Assembly: GCA_963931865.1 (NCBI GenBank)
Contig: OZ007518.1
Span: 9,228,361-9,292,360, forward strand
Length of the DNA stretch: 64,000 bases
Direction: 5' to 3'
Source of the DNA: Axinella damicornis
Lineage: Eukaryota; Porifera; Demospongiae; Axinellida; Axinellidae
The notes beneath the pieces are model-generated. The model ran no database searches, was not told the origin of the DNA, and worked only from the letters and a program-made list of their open reading frames with translations. Both the position numbers and the translations under genes were made by a program. Positions 36,483 to 48,900 of this stretch are shown here, one piece after another. Every line of letters begins with the position of its first letter. The stretch's first letter is position 1.

Positions 36483-38036
36483 ATAATAATAGTTTAAAAG
36501 TGAAACAATGCTCTTGAATAACAAAGCGCGCGAATAACAAGCATGAATTTCAACAAAAGTGCGTATTTTTTTGTAAATAATTTCTAGCAGCGGACGATAT
36601 ATCTAATAAATCAACGCACAAAATATTGAATTCTAATTCTGCAGCGCAGCCAGGTGCATGCAGTGTGTCTGATCTGGCGAGATGAGGCTGGCCCGCGAGA
36701 CTATTGTACGTGCATGGCCTAAGGTGAGCTGAAAACATATTCTTAGTAGAGAACTGTTGGGGCGAACCTGATCTTGAGCGAGCGCATTAATATTTATGAT
36801 AGTGGTATTGCCAGGCCTTTGTGTGGCATTGTGAGTATTAAAGTCGTGTGCTGGTGATGGTTGGGTCTGGCTAGCTTGCGACAGTCAGCAGATCCTAGTG
36901 CAGGGGAATAAACCACATCTCAGCACAGCTTCCTACCAGCTCACCAGAGGCCAGTGTATGGCTGTCAGTGCTGCAGTTCTAGTCTCATTCCCCACTGCCG
37001 CTGTTTGATCGCAATGCAAAACACACCGTATTTTGCATACTTCAAGCAATCAAACTGGTGGTCGGAATGGCCTGGAGTGGATGGAGATACTGAGAGCTGC
37101 AGACACGGAACAAAGAGTTCATGCCAATTGGAGTGTGCAACTGTCATAATTTTACTGCCGCCATCTCGGCAGTATGATATGGTTATGGTTAACATCAAGT
37201 GCTAGAGCCATGGACAGGCCCCCCTAGCTGCACCTGCCATCAGGCACACACATGCGAGGGTCTGGCTTTGCCAGGCAGCCGTGTCGATCGGTCACGTATG
37301 ATACTTGTTCACCAGCCCAGATCACAAACGTTCACTAGAGAGTCACTGTGAACTGAGGAAGCATACTCAAGTCTAACTTCAGACACAAATGGAGGGCCTG
37401 CACCCTCCAAGAGGTGGCCACGTCGATAAGTCACGCATGATACATGTACTCGTTCCCAGATCCAGACTACCGGGGTAATTAACACACTGGGTGGGACTAG
37501 CCTCGTTCCCAGATCCAGACTATCGGGGTAATTAACACATTGGCCTCGTTCCCAGATCCAGACTATACCGGGGTATTTAACACACTGGGTGGGACTAGCC
37601 TCGTTCCCAGGCTCCCCCCTGTGCACATGGTGAAGAAAAGGTATGGCTATGATGGTCCGGGGACCAATATTATTCTGCTGTGGACAGTTTTGTGCCCTGG
37701 GCTAGTAAATGACTGGGGGACCACTTACAGTGAGGGAGAGGGCAGCGTTGTGTATGTCCGGGGGACCAATTAATCTGTAATGGCAGTCCGCAGGGACAGC
37801 TTTGGGGAGACCGCTTTTGTGCTACGAAGGTTTCATGTTAAGTGGATGCTAAAGATATTCATTCACAGCTGATTGCCCCTCGTCATACTGCCGAGATGGT
37901 GGCAGTAGAAACCGTATGGCAGCTGCCCCCTCATATTGTTGCTAGGAATTTATATTTATATCCGCATCATGCCTCGCGCGCACCGCATGCGTACGTGCAT
38001 GACCTGACCACGTGGTTATGAGTTTTCCCCCATTCA
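36483..38036. other. Intergenic spacer after Kelch C
   Basis: Collinear with 13993-16078. It contains the AATAAA region near 36605 and a shortened 53-bp minisatellite (37446-37610, about three units). No gene is supported. Confidence 0.6.
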
Positions 38037-39127
38037 GTGCCTTGCGCTAATGTGCTCAGCAATCAACTTTTGAGGGATTTACCCTGTGCTCAATGTCCAA
38101 CTGTTACATGCAGATCCTCCTTGTGCTGCTTCCTGAGGGACAAGAGTCACAAGATTCCCTTTGTGGCAGAAGAAGCCCTTACACTAGAGGAAAAGACTGA
38201 ATCCATTGAGAACCACATAGATTTGATAAACGAATACACATCTGTCAAAGATTCTCATAGTCTGCAGTCTGCAGTATGCTCTTGTAGTAACAAACACGAT
38301 TCCTCAAGCTGACTTGTTTCTGGTCAATAGTCACTTTGATCAACTTCTCTTGCCACAATGATTGAGAACCTAGTGGAACGACGTAGAAGACCTGATGTAA
38401 TGGTTTGCTCTCTGGGGTTTGACCAGTTCAACCCAAAACTCTCCCAAGCTGTCAACCAGTTCAACCCAAAACTCTCCCAAGCTGTCAACATTGTTGACAG
38501 CTTGGGAGAGTTTTGGGTTGAACTGGTCAAACCCCAGAGAGCAAACCATTACATCAGGTCTTCTATGTTGTTACAAAGCGATAAATGCAGGTATCATTCC
38601 CGTTTTCTCAGCAGGAAACATTGGTCTCAGTGGCAGCAATATGATCAGCTACCCTAGCAGGCTTGGGAACGTTCTCTGCATCGGAGCCCACACGTGGCAT
38701 GGTACATCTCACAGCTTCAGCTCTGTGGGCCGTGAAGTCGACTTCCTCGCCCCAGGAGAATTCATGATCTTGGGCAAATACCCAGTTTCTGGTACATCAT
38801 TCGCTGCTCCAGCAGTAGCTGCCTTTATTGCCCGAATGGAAGCAGAGACGACTAGAAGCCAAGTATAAATCGATTGATGCTTGGTCTGAGAAGCCACCAG
38901 GCAGTGACAAGTGGAGCTGGAATAAGATCCCCCTTAATGACGCTTGTCGCAATGTCTATGTGATGCGGGAACTCCTGCGACAAATGAGCGTCCATCGCAC
39001 AGAGCACTCGGACTCAGCTGGCTACGGAAACCTCGATATCAGGCGACTTCTGAAAGATCTTGAGTTAACCCGAAGATATTCACAGCATTGTCCAAAACTT
39101 CCACAAGCCCACATCCTATTCATCTGA
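38037..39127 (+). pseudogene. Subtilase-like gene, copy 2, broken
   Basis: It has the same landmarks as copy 1 (CSLGF, SAGNIG, IGAHTWHG, GTSFAAPAVAAF). Here the IGAHTWHG junction is in frame, but about 38 nt encoding the copy 1 stretch ISLILQYVDKIVSG are deleted at about 38830, so the frame breaks right after the Ser motif. The left arm of the inverted duplication also carries a 33-bp tandem repeat (NQFNPKLSQAV twice). The C-terminus diverges from copy 1 after LKDLE. The two copies carry different lesions, so the parent gene was intact more recently than the duplication. Confidence 0.75.
38375..38541. repeat. Foldback in subtilase copy 2 with extra arm repeat
   Basis: Same inverted duplication as 16419-16583. 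CAGTTCAACCCAAAACTC... is present twice in the left arm only, centre GTCAACATTGTTGAC. Confidence 0.9.
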
Positions 39128-40416
39128 AGTTTAATTCGAAAAGACACCAACACCATGTCAACAGGCAGTTGGTCACCACGAGCTTGCATTGCCATAATTA
39201 TATGGCTGATTGATTGACTTTGTGTAATTTCATTAACTATAATAATCTCTTTAGCCACTGATGATGATATTTTCAGCTTCAGTGTTACTTCTGGCAATTA
39301 TAATGCATGTCCTTGATAGGTGCAATATGGGCTCTTTGCCAGCAGAAAGGGTGGGTGGGTGGGATCACTAGGGGGTGCATGAAAACTTGTAGCATGGCTT
39401 GGCCGGCTGTCGAAAGCCCTTCATTGGCTGGGCAATTGACCCTCCAATTAGATCACAGAATTCCCAATAGGCGGTATACCCGATACCTCACCACTGCACT
39501 GGCTGGTACGTATTGGGACCATATCCTGCAGTATCAGTGTCTATATTTTGAAGCAATGCGACTATATAGGATAGCACAATGCATGTAGCCTCATTCGGCC
39601 ATGCAGTCCCCTGCTGCATGCATGCTCAGCTTTCATCACTACAGTGTTCTCCACACTAGTTAACCCATGCTTTCCCAGCCATGGGGGGTCGATGTGACCC
39701 TATACTGGGGTCATATAATGATTATTATAATATAGATGCTATAACGCATAATTATACTAGAAATACAATGTACGGTATCTACACTTTGGATTACACAAGT
39801 CATCAAATAGATTCTAGGGCATCCCCTGATTATAACACGTGCATGGTGTGTTTACAGATTACAGGCACCCGGACCCATGCATGTTTTTATGATTTTTCCC
39901 TATTTATAATGGCTGGGAATGGGTTAATAGTGACAAAAGCGTAAGAACGAGGCTATAGGAATCCCGCCAGCCATGCAGCTTTATTATAGTCCAGGCGGAT
40001 GCTGATCGCGTGGCCAGTGATTGGCAGCTCAGGGAGACACAGACTGGGTGGTATTAGTGATTGCGTGGCCAGTGATTGGCAGCTCAGGGAGACACAGACT
40101 GGGTGGTATTAGTGATTGCGTGGCCAGTGATTGGCAGCTCAGGGAGACACAGACTGGGTGGTATTAGTGATTGCGTGGCCAGTGATTGGCAGCTCAGGGA
40201 GACACAGACTGGGTGGTATTAGTGATTGCGTGGCCAGTGATTGGCAGCTCAGGGAGACACAGACTGGGTGGTATTAGTGATTGCGTGGCCAGTGATTGGC
40301 AGCTCAGGGAGACACAGACTGGGTGGTATCAGTTGCATGAGCACTGGGAAAAGTAGAGTGCAGATGAAGTCCTAAATGTTGGCAAGAGTGAAATGCTGCG
40401 TCTATTATTATAATTG
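39128..40416. other. Spacer between subtilase copy 2 and SART3 3' end
   Basis: Mostly unique AT-rich sequence with no convincing exon, then the 55-bp satellite at 40004-40330. This stretch differs from the copy 1 spacer (17185-17591). Confidence 0.6.
40004..40330. repeat. 55-bp tandem repeat, six units
   Basis: Unit contains GATTGCGTGGCCAGTGATTG, GCAGCTCAGGGAGACACAG and ACTGGGTGGTATTAGT, nearly identical in all six. It is absent from the copy 1 spacer. Confidence 0.93.
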
Positions 40417-42879
40417 TTATTTCTTCATGAGCAGTCTTCTGAAGTCCTCATTGGACATCTTTGTCTCTCCACTCCCCTCCTGATTCCCTCCTCCTCCTCC
40501 ACTCTCCTCCTTTGCCCCTCCACCACCTCCCTCCCCCTTCCTGGCCACCACCCGGGGAAGCAAAGAAATGTGTGTTTTGCTTTTGCGGGCACTGAGAATG
40601 AAGTGTGTGTGTGTGTGTGTGTGTGTATGGGTGTGTGTGTGGGTGTGAGTATGGGTGTTTGTATGTATTACTTCACCTCAATACCTCTAAGCTGGTCATG
40701 AGATACATCAACTACTACTAGGCAGCATTGACATCACCATAAAACATCTGTGCTAAGCCTAAGACCTGAGCTCTAGTCTAGTCCTGATGCTCAGATCGTG
40801 GGTAGCCTCGTTCCCAGGCCGCGTGGGAGGAGAGAAGGCCACGCGGCCTGGGAACGAGGCTAATCCTGGGTACAAATGGCCAACAGCTTGTACTAGAGTG
40901 AGCACGTGTATATGGTTTACAGTAGCCATTGGAAACTATACACACTCTGTACAATCATGACAGAGACCCCACAACTCACTATGGATTTGCTTGTTCTGGT
41001 TTCATAGCTCTTGGTAGGAAGGTGGGCTTCACAAACCCTCCTCCCTCCCTCCTCTCTGCCCCTGGCCTCTGAGCTGCCTGTGTGGGCATCTCTCCCTCAC
41101 CTCCTCCCCTCTTGGGAGGGTTGGATATCGCCACGTTGATGCTCTTGAGGCCTAGTTGTTGATTGTCCAGTTTCAGAACTGCAGCATTTGCTGATGACTG
41201 TGTGTGTGTGTGTGTGTGTGTACATGTGAGTGTGTATGTGTGATTGTGTGTATGTGTGATTGCGTGTGTGTGGGCATGCAAGTGAATGCATGTGTGTGTG
41301 TGTGAGTGTATGTTGGGAGGGTGGTTGAATATTGGTCCAACGGTAGCTGCATTCATATTCTCATTTCATTATGGCATCAAAGAATGGTGATGACATCATC
41401 ATTACCTCATTGCAGTACTCAATGTATGCGAATCCCTTGGAGCGTCCTCCTCTGTTCCTCACCAGACGAACCTCCTTCACTTCCCCACACTGCAGGAGGT
41501 AAACACAGCCAGTCTAACAGAGCGTTGGGAGATCAGTGGCTCATTCCCAGACCCCAAACAAGAATGGGAATGAGACTTCTCCAAGGTCAGGTGTGTGCTC
41601 TCATACTACTTCATTGTGTGCTAAGAAGGAGAGGTTAGGGTCTTGTGAGAATACCCATGGATCAGAGTTCTTAGCCTCGTTCCCAGGCCTTCTCACCCCA
41701 GCATTTGTCGCTTGCAGTACTAACGTGTTAGTACAGCAAGCGGCAAACGCTGGGGTGAGAAGGCCTGGGAACGAGGCTACAGAGTTCTCCATGTGAGCAT
41801 GCCCCTACAGTTTTCTTTAATGGCTTCATGAAGATAAGTAACATTCTACTTAGCCTCGTTCCCAGGCCAGAGAGCCTGGGAACGAGGCTACATTCTACTC
41901 ATCTCCCTCAATCAATGACACACTATTGCAACTTCCAGTGTGATCCACTGAGTGAGAGAGAGCAGACAGTGAATTGACACACGCCCAGAAACCAGTGAAA
42001 CTGCATCTCCTGCATAGCAACTACATGGGATCCCCCATCTTAGGACATTGCGCAGAAAGGATCGGATAGGGGGAGGTGCCATGGGTGCACCCGAAAACAG
42101 CCGTGCTTGGGCTCAGGTGTAGAAATGCCTTGGTTGGCACCGGGAGGGCCATTTCTGTCCTTTTTGGCATAAAACAAACAGGCCACCTTGTAGGGACTCC
42201 ATTTCCAGAATTCAGGCCCATTTTTCAGATATGCGAGAGCCTTGACTGAAAGTTGGGTGTAGTTAGAGTCATGTATTTGCTTAGGATGGGTGAAATGACC
42301 TCTGACCTCTGGGAGCAGTTTCGAGTCCAACAGTTGAGGAAACTCAAACCAGGGTAATTTAAGGGAGGGTCTCACCTCAGTGAAGAGCTGCTTGAGATCT
42401 TCTTCCCCAAAGTTGTGCTGGATGTTGGACACATACACGGTAGCTCTGCTGTTCGACCCAGCATGCTGGAGGAGGGGGAGAGACATTACTCACAGAGACA
42501 CAAGGTCAGAAACAAAAGGTCGTCTCAACGTGTGCTACACAGTCACACAAAGGGTTCCTGATCAATCTTGTTGAGCATACTTTGGGTTGACCCCCTCCTT
42601 CTCCCTTCCCTCGGCAGGGTGACACGAACATTGGTCGGCCGTTTAGTTCACTGCGATCCAGCCCCAGAGCTTGCTGGACCGGAGCTGGAGTTGTGAACTC
42701 CACGTAGGCGTAGATGTTGCTCCTTCCCGGAATCCTCCCTTTTGTCTTGATGAGACGAATCTCTGATATCTCACCGCACTGTGGTGTGTGTGTGTGTGAT
42801 GTGTGTGTGGGTGTGATGTGGGTGTGTGGTGTGTGTGTGTGTGTGTGTGTGGGTGTATGGTGTGTGTGTGTGGTATGTG

Positions 42880-42913
<34 letters not shown>

Positions 42914-45900
42914 GGGTGGGTGTATGGTGTGTGGGTGGGTGTGTGGTGTGTGTGTGTGTGTGTGGTGTGTGATGTGTGTATGTGTGTGCGTGTGTGTGGT
43001 GTGAGTTTGAATATAAACAAACCAATTTGAGGCCCAAACTACATGTATCTGGATACTGAGGAGTATTACTAAACTGTCTGTCAACACACTCACCTGTGAA
43101 AACTTATCCTCCAGTTCTTTCTCAGTCGTGGCAAACAGCAGGTTGCTCACGAACACAGTCCTACCCTCCATTGAGCCCTCCGCTCCTCCCTCCCTTCCTC
43201 CCCCCTTTCCTCTCTCATCCTTCGTCTCTCCAGCAGTTGTGGTTTTCCTTGACATGGCTTCAGACGTCTCTCCCCTAGCTGTGTCTGCAGCTTTAACAGG
43301 TGCTACCATGGGTTGTGTTTCCATGGCAACTGTAGGCTCTGTATCATGTGACTTGTGGTCATTCACTGTGTACAAAAGATCGCATAATGTTGATTTGATG
43401 TATAATCTTGCCCACTCTTGGATACTACATGTATACTTGTATATTCAATATCTCCTCTACCATTATTTCAAATCATGTGATGAACGAAAGGCTCGTCGAC
43501 CCTCAATCATGTTGCATTGCGCTGATTGGTGACCTCATCTCTCATGCTCGCTCACCTCGCTTCCTTTTAGCAGGTGTTTCTCTGTCTTCGTCGCTGTCAT
43601 CAAAGAACATGTGAGTGGTGGCAGGCCTCTTCCTCCCTCTCCCCTCCCCTCCTCCCCCTCCACTCCCTCCTCCACCTCTCCCCCCTCCCCCTTGCCGAGG
43701 GTTTCCTCCGTGGTCCTGCTTGGTGTCAGCCTTCCTCTTTGCCTTCTCTGATTTCTTGCGCTGCTTCATTTCCTCCCTTTGCTGAACTTCTTTCTCAGCT
43801 GCCTGAGCAGGGAGGGAAGAGGAGGGAGGGGGCAAGGGGAAGGGGAGGAGGAAGAAGGGCAGAAAGGAGGGCAGAAAGGAGGGAGGAGAGGCCACAAGGG
43901 AAAGGGAAGGGCACAACTGAAGGGAACATGCAATTTTCAAAGTGCATGACCATCAGTGATACTGACCAATGACAGGCACACGCTATACTTTGGCACATCC
44001 TCGCACGCAACTCCTCACCTTCTCCCTCCTCCCCCTCACCCTCCTCAGCTGCGCCGCACACCTCTCCATGGCTCCCTCGTAGTTCTCCAGACTCCCCACC
44101 TCCCTCTCAAACTCCAGCAACGCCCGACACACTCCCTCAGGATCATCGCTAGCCGAGTTCACGGCACGCTGGAGGATCTTTCGACAGGCCTCAATATCTC
44201 CACAATATCTGAGGCAGTGTGTGAGGTGGTAGTGTGATGGTGTGATGGTGTGACGGTGTGTGGGTGAGTGTGAAAGTGGTCCAAAGTTCCAAGACACGCC
44301 CCCATGTTTGCTCACAGGGATTTTCATGCTTCTGCAACTTAGTGAAACGGTGATGGTGTGTGGGGTGGATGTGATGGTGTGTGAGGTGATCGAGTGTGAT
44401 GGTGTGAGGTGAGTGTGATGGTGGTGAGGTGAGTGTGATGGTGTGAGGTGAGGGTGATGGTGGTGAGGTGAGAGTGAGATGGTATGTGACTATGTGGGGT
44501 GGAATGATTGGCAGAAACAGCACTCTGGTTCTGTAGGATGACTGATGTGTGCCATTTCTGCCAAAAATGTTAAGTACTATGCTAGGTATCTTGGGCTAGG
44601 AATGAGATATGAGACTGGGATTTGCACCATTGTGATCAGCATGAATGGAGCATTCCAATGATGTCAATTTTGATGTAGGTTGAATTTTGACCCAAAATCA
44701 AGAAAAACCATGGATTATAGCCTTTGGTCGAGTGCAATTTTTGACAAAATGTGACCGAGATTAAAAACCTTTCAAAGAATTTCATTTGAAAGCTCTTTTT
44801 ATGCTGACCACAATGGCACACTCCCCAGCTTCATATCTCATTCACATATTATACAATGTGACTTTCTGGATACATGGAGTATGATTAGGTCAAATGTATG
44901 AGCTATGAATTAAGCTATGTAGCTTGGGCTAGGAAGGAGATATGAAGCTGGGATTTGCACCATTGTGATCAGCACCAATAGAGCTTTCAAATAATGTCCA
45001 ATTTGCTGTAGGTTGAATTTTGACCCAAAATCATGAAAAACCATGGATTATAGCCTTTGGTCGAGTGTAATTTTTGGCAAAAAAATGTGACCAACATTAA
45101 AAGTCAATTTTAGGACATGAGTTGAAGGATCTTTTCATGCTGATCACAATGGTGCAAATCCCAGCTTCATATCTCATTCCTAGCCCAAGATACCTAGCAT
45201 AGTGCTTAGCTGGCTCCGTATGTCCATTGTCTAGACATGCATTTGATGAGCTACATATATGAAGCTGGGTATTGTTGCGAGGTTGTAACAGTGTGTGGGG
45301 TGAGAGTGTGATGGTGTGTGGGATGAGTGTGATAGTGTGTGGGGTGAGTGTGATGGTGTGTGGGGAGAGTGTGATGGTGTGGGGGGTGTGTATAAGGTGT
45401 GATGGTGTGGTGTGTGACAGTGTGGGATGAGTGGGACAGTGTGTGAGTGAGACTGTGATGGTGTGTGGGGTGAGGGTGTGATGGTGTGCACTACCTCTCC
45501 AGCTGTGCGTACTCCAGCCAGTATTCTGCCTGTTTCCCGTGTCGTGTCATGATGTCATCCCACAGGAAGCGGGCTTCCTCCATGTTGTCATAGCAACGGG
45601 CTTCGAGGCGGGCCTGGTAGCGTGAAAGGGAGTCGGCCGGGTCACCATCGTGACCGTAGTCTGGAAAGATCAAACCAAGCCGGGAAGACGCTCAATCACA
45701 CTTGGGGACAAACTACCTAATGCTCAAACATCATGTCAACATACAGGCGTCCATGTTGTCTCTGGCCCTCTTGAAGGTCTTGCGAAGCTCCACCAGGCAG
45801 GGCGTATCCACGCTGTCGGTCGGGTCGACCTTCCTCCGCAGGTAATCACAGTAGGCTGTCCATAGCTGCAGGTAGTCTTTGGCATCCGGGAAGCTCCCCT

Positions 45901-48900
45901 CCAGACCCTTCTCAAACGTGGCTGGGTAAGGACATAGATACGGTACACATCTTTAAATTGACGCCGAGATTCGGAACCTTCCTGTCACTGGTCAGGGTTT
46001 CCATTACAAACACAACTCCAGAAGACCTGAACACAGCTATGGAAGGCCTAACCGAACCTCTGGAAGATCTGCATCAAGCCTTCCACATCTTCGGAAGAAA
46101 ACTTGCAGTTCTTGAAAGAAGCCTTTCCGGTTGGGCACTGTCTCCGTGTACCTACCATCTGTCTACCTGACGTCATCACACGTGACCAAATCTCCCAGGC
46201 CTTCCCCTGCTGTATTTCATACTGGAAGCAATCAAATACTCCCCCGTCCCCAAAATAATGCCCAACATGAAAAGCTAAAGGCAAGAGCACAGCTACATCA
46301 CACCCCACTAGCGTACCGACTGTCTCTTCATGTTCAATTCCCAGCCGTTCCTGTGCCCTGACGTAGCTGGTCCAAAACTCAACCACCCACGGGCAGTTCC
46401 TCACCGCCTGCTTGTACCCTGGCAACAGGACCGAGCTCGCCCGGCCAAAGTTCTGGTCCTAAAAGAAACAACGACACCCACTGCATGAGAGGTAAATCTG
46501 TTAGATGAGGATGAATGAAAAGTGACGGAATGAAAACTGATTTTGGAAGAGGTTGAAGCTCAATCCTGTAAAATGTGATATAAAAACAATTTTGAACAAG
46601 ATCCGCTTTCTTAGTCCAACATTCTTGCTCCATTATAATCAAGGACCTCAAGATGAATTTCTAGAAAGGAAATCGCGACCTAATTGATCTATGTTTTGGT
46701 GGGACTGGAACGAGAAACAGGTATGGGAATGAGACATATATACCAGGCCATTGGCTAACATTTAGCCTTGGCTCTTCAGTGTACTATTGTCCAACTATGG
46801 GTTAGGCCTGGGAACGAGGCTAGCTGAAACTGACTTGGGTAACTGAAAGTGGTGTTGGAATGAGGCTTGTAGTGATATGAGCTGGTACGAGACACACACC
46901 AGGAAGCTGAGGTACTCTTTCCACAGCTCGGTCTTGAGGCAGTGGTGTGCCAGCGCTCGAAGGAAGAGGGTGTTGAGGAATGTTGGGTCCTCCTTGGTGG
47001 ACTTAGCGTGGGAAATGTAGGAGCGGTAAGAGGTGAGGGTCGGAGGGGTTGATGATTGCTGGAGGAGGGGAGGAGGGGGGAAGAGGGAAAGGGAGGAGGA
47101 GGGGGAGGAGGAAGGAAGGGGGAGAGGATGGGGAGGGGAGGGGGAGATGATGGGGAGGGAAGGGGGAGGAGGGGAGGAGAGGGAGTGGAGGTGGGGGGGG
47201 GGGGGGGGGGAGGAGGGTGAGAGGGAGGAAGGGGGAGGAGGGGGAGGGGAGGGGGGAGGGGGGGAGACAAAGGCAACACAGATGAAACAATCACAGCACC
47301 GCTATATGTATATTAGCCTTGTACCTAGCCTCGTTCCCAGCCTGGGGACGGCTGGGAACAAGGCTAGCCCCCACCATGCTATTCATGTATCTGCTCAGAT
47401 GCAGGTTTCACTATAAGCACACAAACGTGCACATGCTGACCAGTTGGTTTTCAAAGGGGAGGTAGACCTCGAGTTTCTTCTTTGCTCTGGCGTGCGCTGG
47501 AAGGCTCTCCTCACTGACGACGGCATCTGAGAAACTCTGGTATTCTTGGAACGTGGACTCCATGCCTGGAGTGGGAATGAGACACACACAGGCACACAGC
47601 AACACATGGCAGAATGAACATTGGAAGTCGAGACCTAAATTAGGTTCTGCATAGCATAGCTTAAAATGGTGGAGGAGGGGAAGGAGGGGGCAAAGGGTGG
47701 TCACCCCAATACACATCGTACTTAGAGCTGCAGCCAGGATCACAGCCTGTGACCGTCCAAAACCTGCCCGTGACCACAAGACCGTGCTGCTAAACTGCCG
47801 GTGACTCTGTGACCGTCACAAAAATCCACCGTGACTGCGTGACTTTTTGCTAGTACATGGAGTAATACAGTAAGCCATGCACACCCATGCCAGAATATAA
47901 GGGGTCAAAATCCAAGTTGCAGCTCTAAATAATGGAGTACCACCCCTTGAGGGGAGGAGGGAGGCTGGGGGACGGGCTGAGGAGGGGAGAGGAGGGAAGG
48001 AGAGGGAAGGGGAAGGAGGGGACCCAAAGGAGGGGAGGGAAGAGGAAGGAGGGAAAGGAGGGGAGGGGGAAGGAGGGAGGTGGTGGTAAGTGTGAATGGT
48101 ACATGCAGCTGCAAAGGGCATTGATACTGACCAATCAGAGGCACCGCAAGTTGTCGTTTGTACAGTTTCTCCACCCTCTCAAACTGAGCCTCACTGCAGT
48201 GAGAGAGAACCGCCAGCTGCCAGTGACTTTCACATCGGACACGCCTCCAGTCTCATGCGCCCAATTCCTGAACTAAAATTCTACCAATCGGAGTGCTCAC
48301 TAGACAGGAAGTGAAACTACTTACTTGCTATTTATTAATTCATGACCATATCAGACTCAACACAGGAGAAGTGGGTACACAGAGCTGCATGTACTGGAGG
48401 CTCACGGAGTTACTGGAGCCACACGGAGTTATCAGAGGCTCACCGAGTTATCGGAGACTCACGGAGCTACCGGAGGCTCACAGAGCTACAAGGCTAGAGG
48501 CTCATGGAGTTATCGGAGACTCACAGAGCTACCGGACACTCACAGAGCTACCGGAGGCTCATTGAGCTACAAGGCTAGAGGCTCATGGAGCTACCGGAGG
48601 ATCACGGAGCTCCTGGAGGCTCACGGAGCTCCCCAAGGCTCCCGGAGCTCCCGGAGGCTCACGGAGATCCCCAAGGCTCACGGAGCTCCCAGAGTCTCAC
48701 AGAGCTACCAGGAGTTCCCGGAGGCTCATGGAGCTACCAGAGGCTCACGGAGCTACCAGAGGCTCACGGTGCTCCCGGGAGCTCACGGAGCTACCAGAGG
48801 CTCCCGGAGCTCCCGGAGGCTCACAGAGCTACCAGGAGTTCCCGGAGGCTCATGGAGCTACCAGAGGCTCACGGAGCTACCAGAGGCTCACTGAGCTACC

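Noticed and set aside
40004..40330. Regular direct repeats resembling a CRISPR array
   Set aside because: The 55-bp units are contiguous with no unique spacers, the locus is eukaryotic, and no cas gene is present. It is a satellite.
42643..43037. His/Thr-rich and Val/Cys-rich proteins
   Set aside because: They are translations of a (GT)n microsatellite in a SART3 intron.
46776..47416. Pro/Leu/Ser-rich and Gly/Glu-rich proteins
   Set aside because: They are low-complexity GGGAGGA tract translations. The real coding part is the SART3 exon 46900-47058 in another frame.
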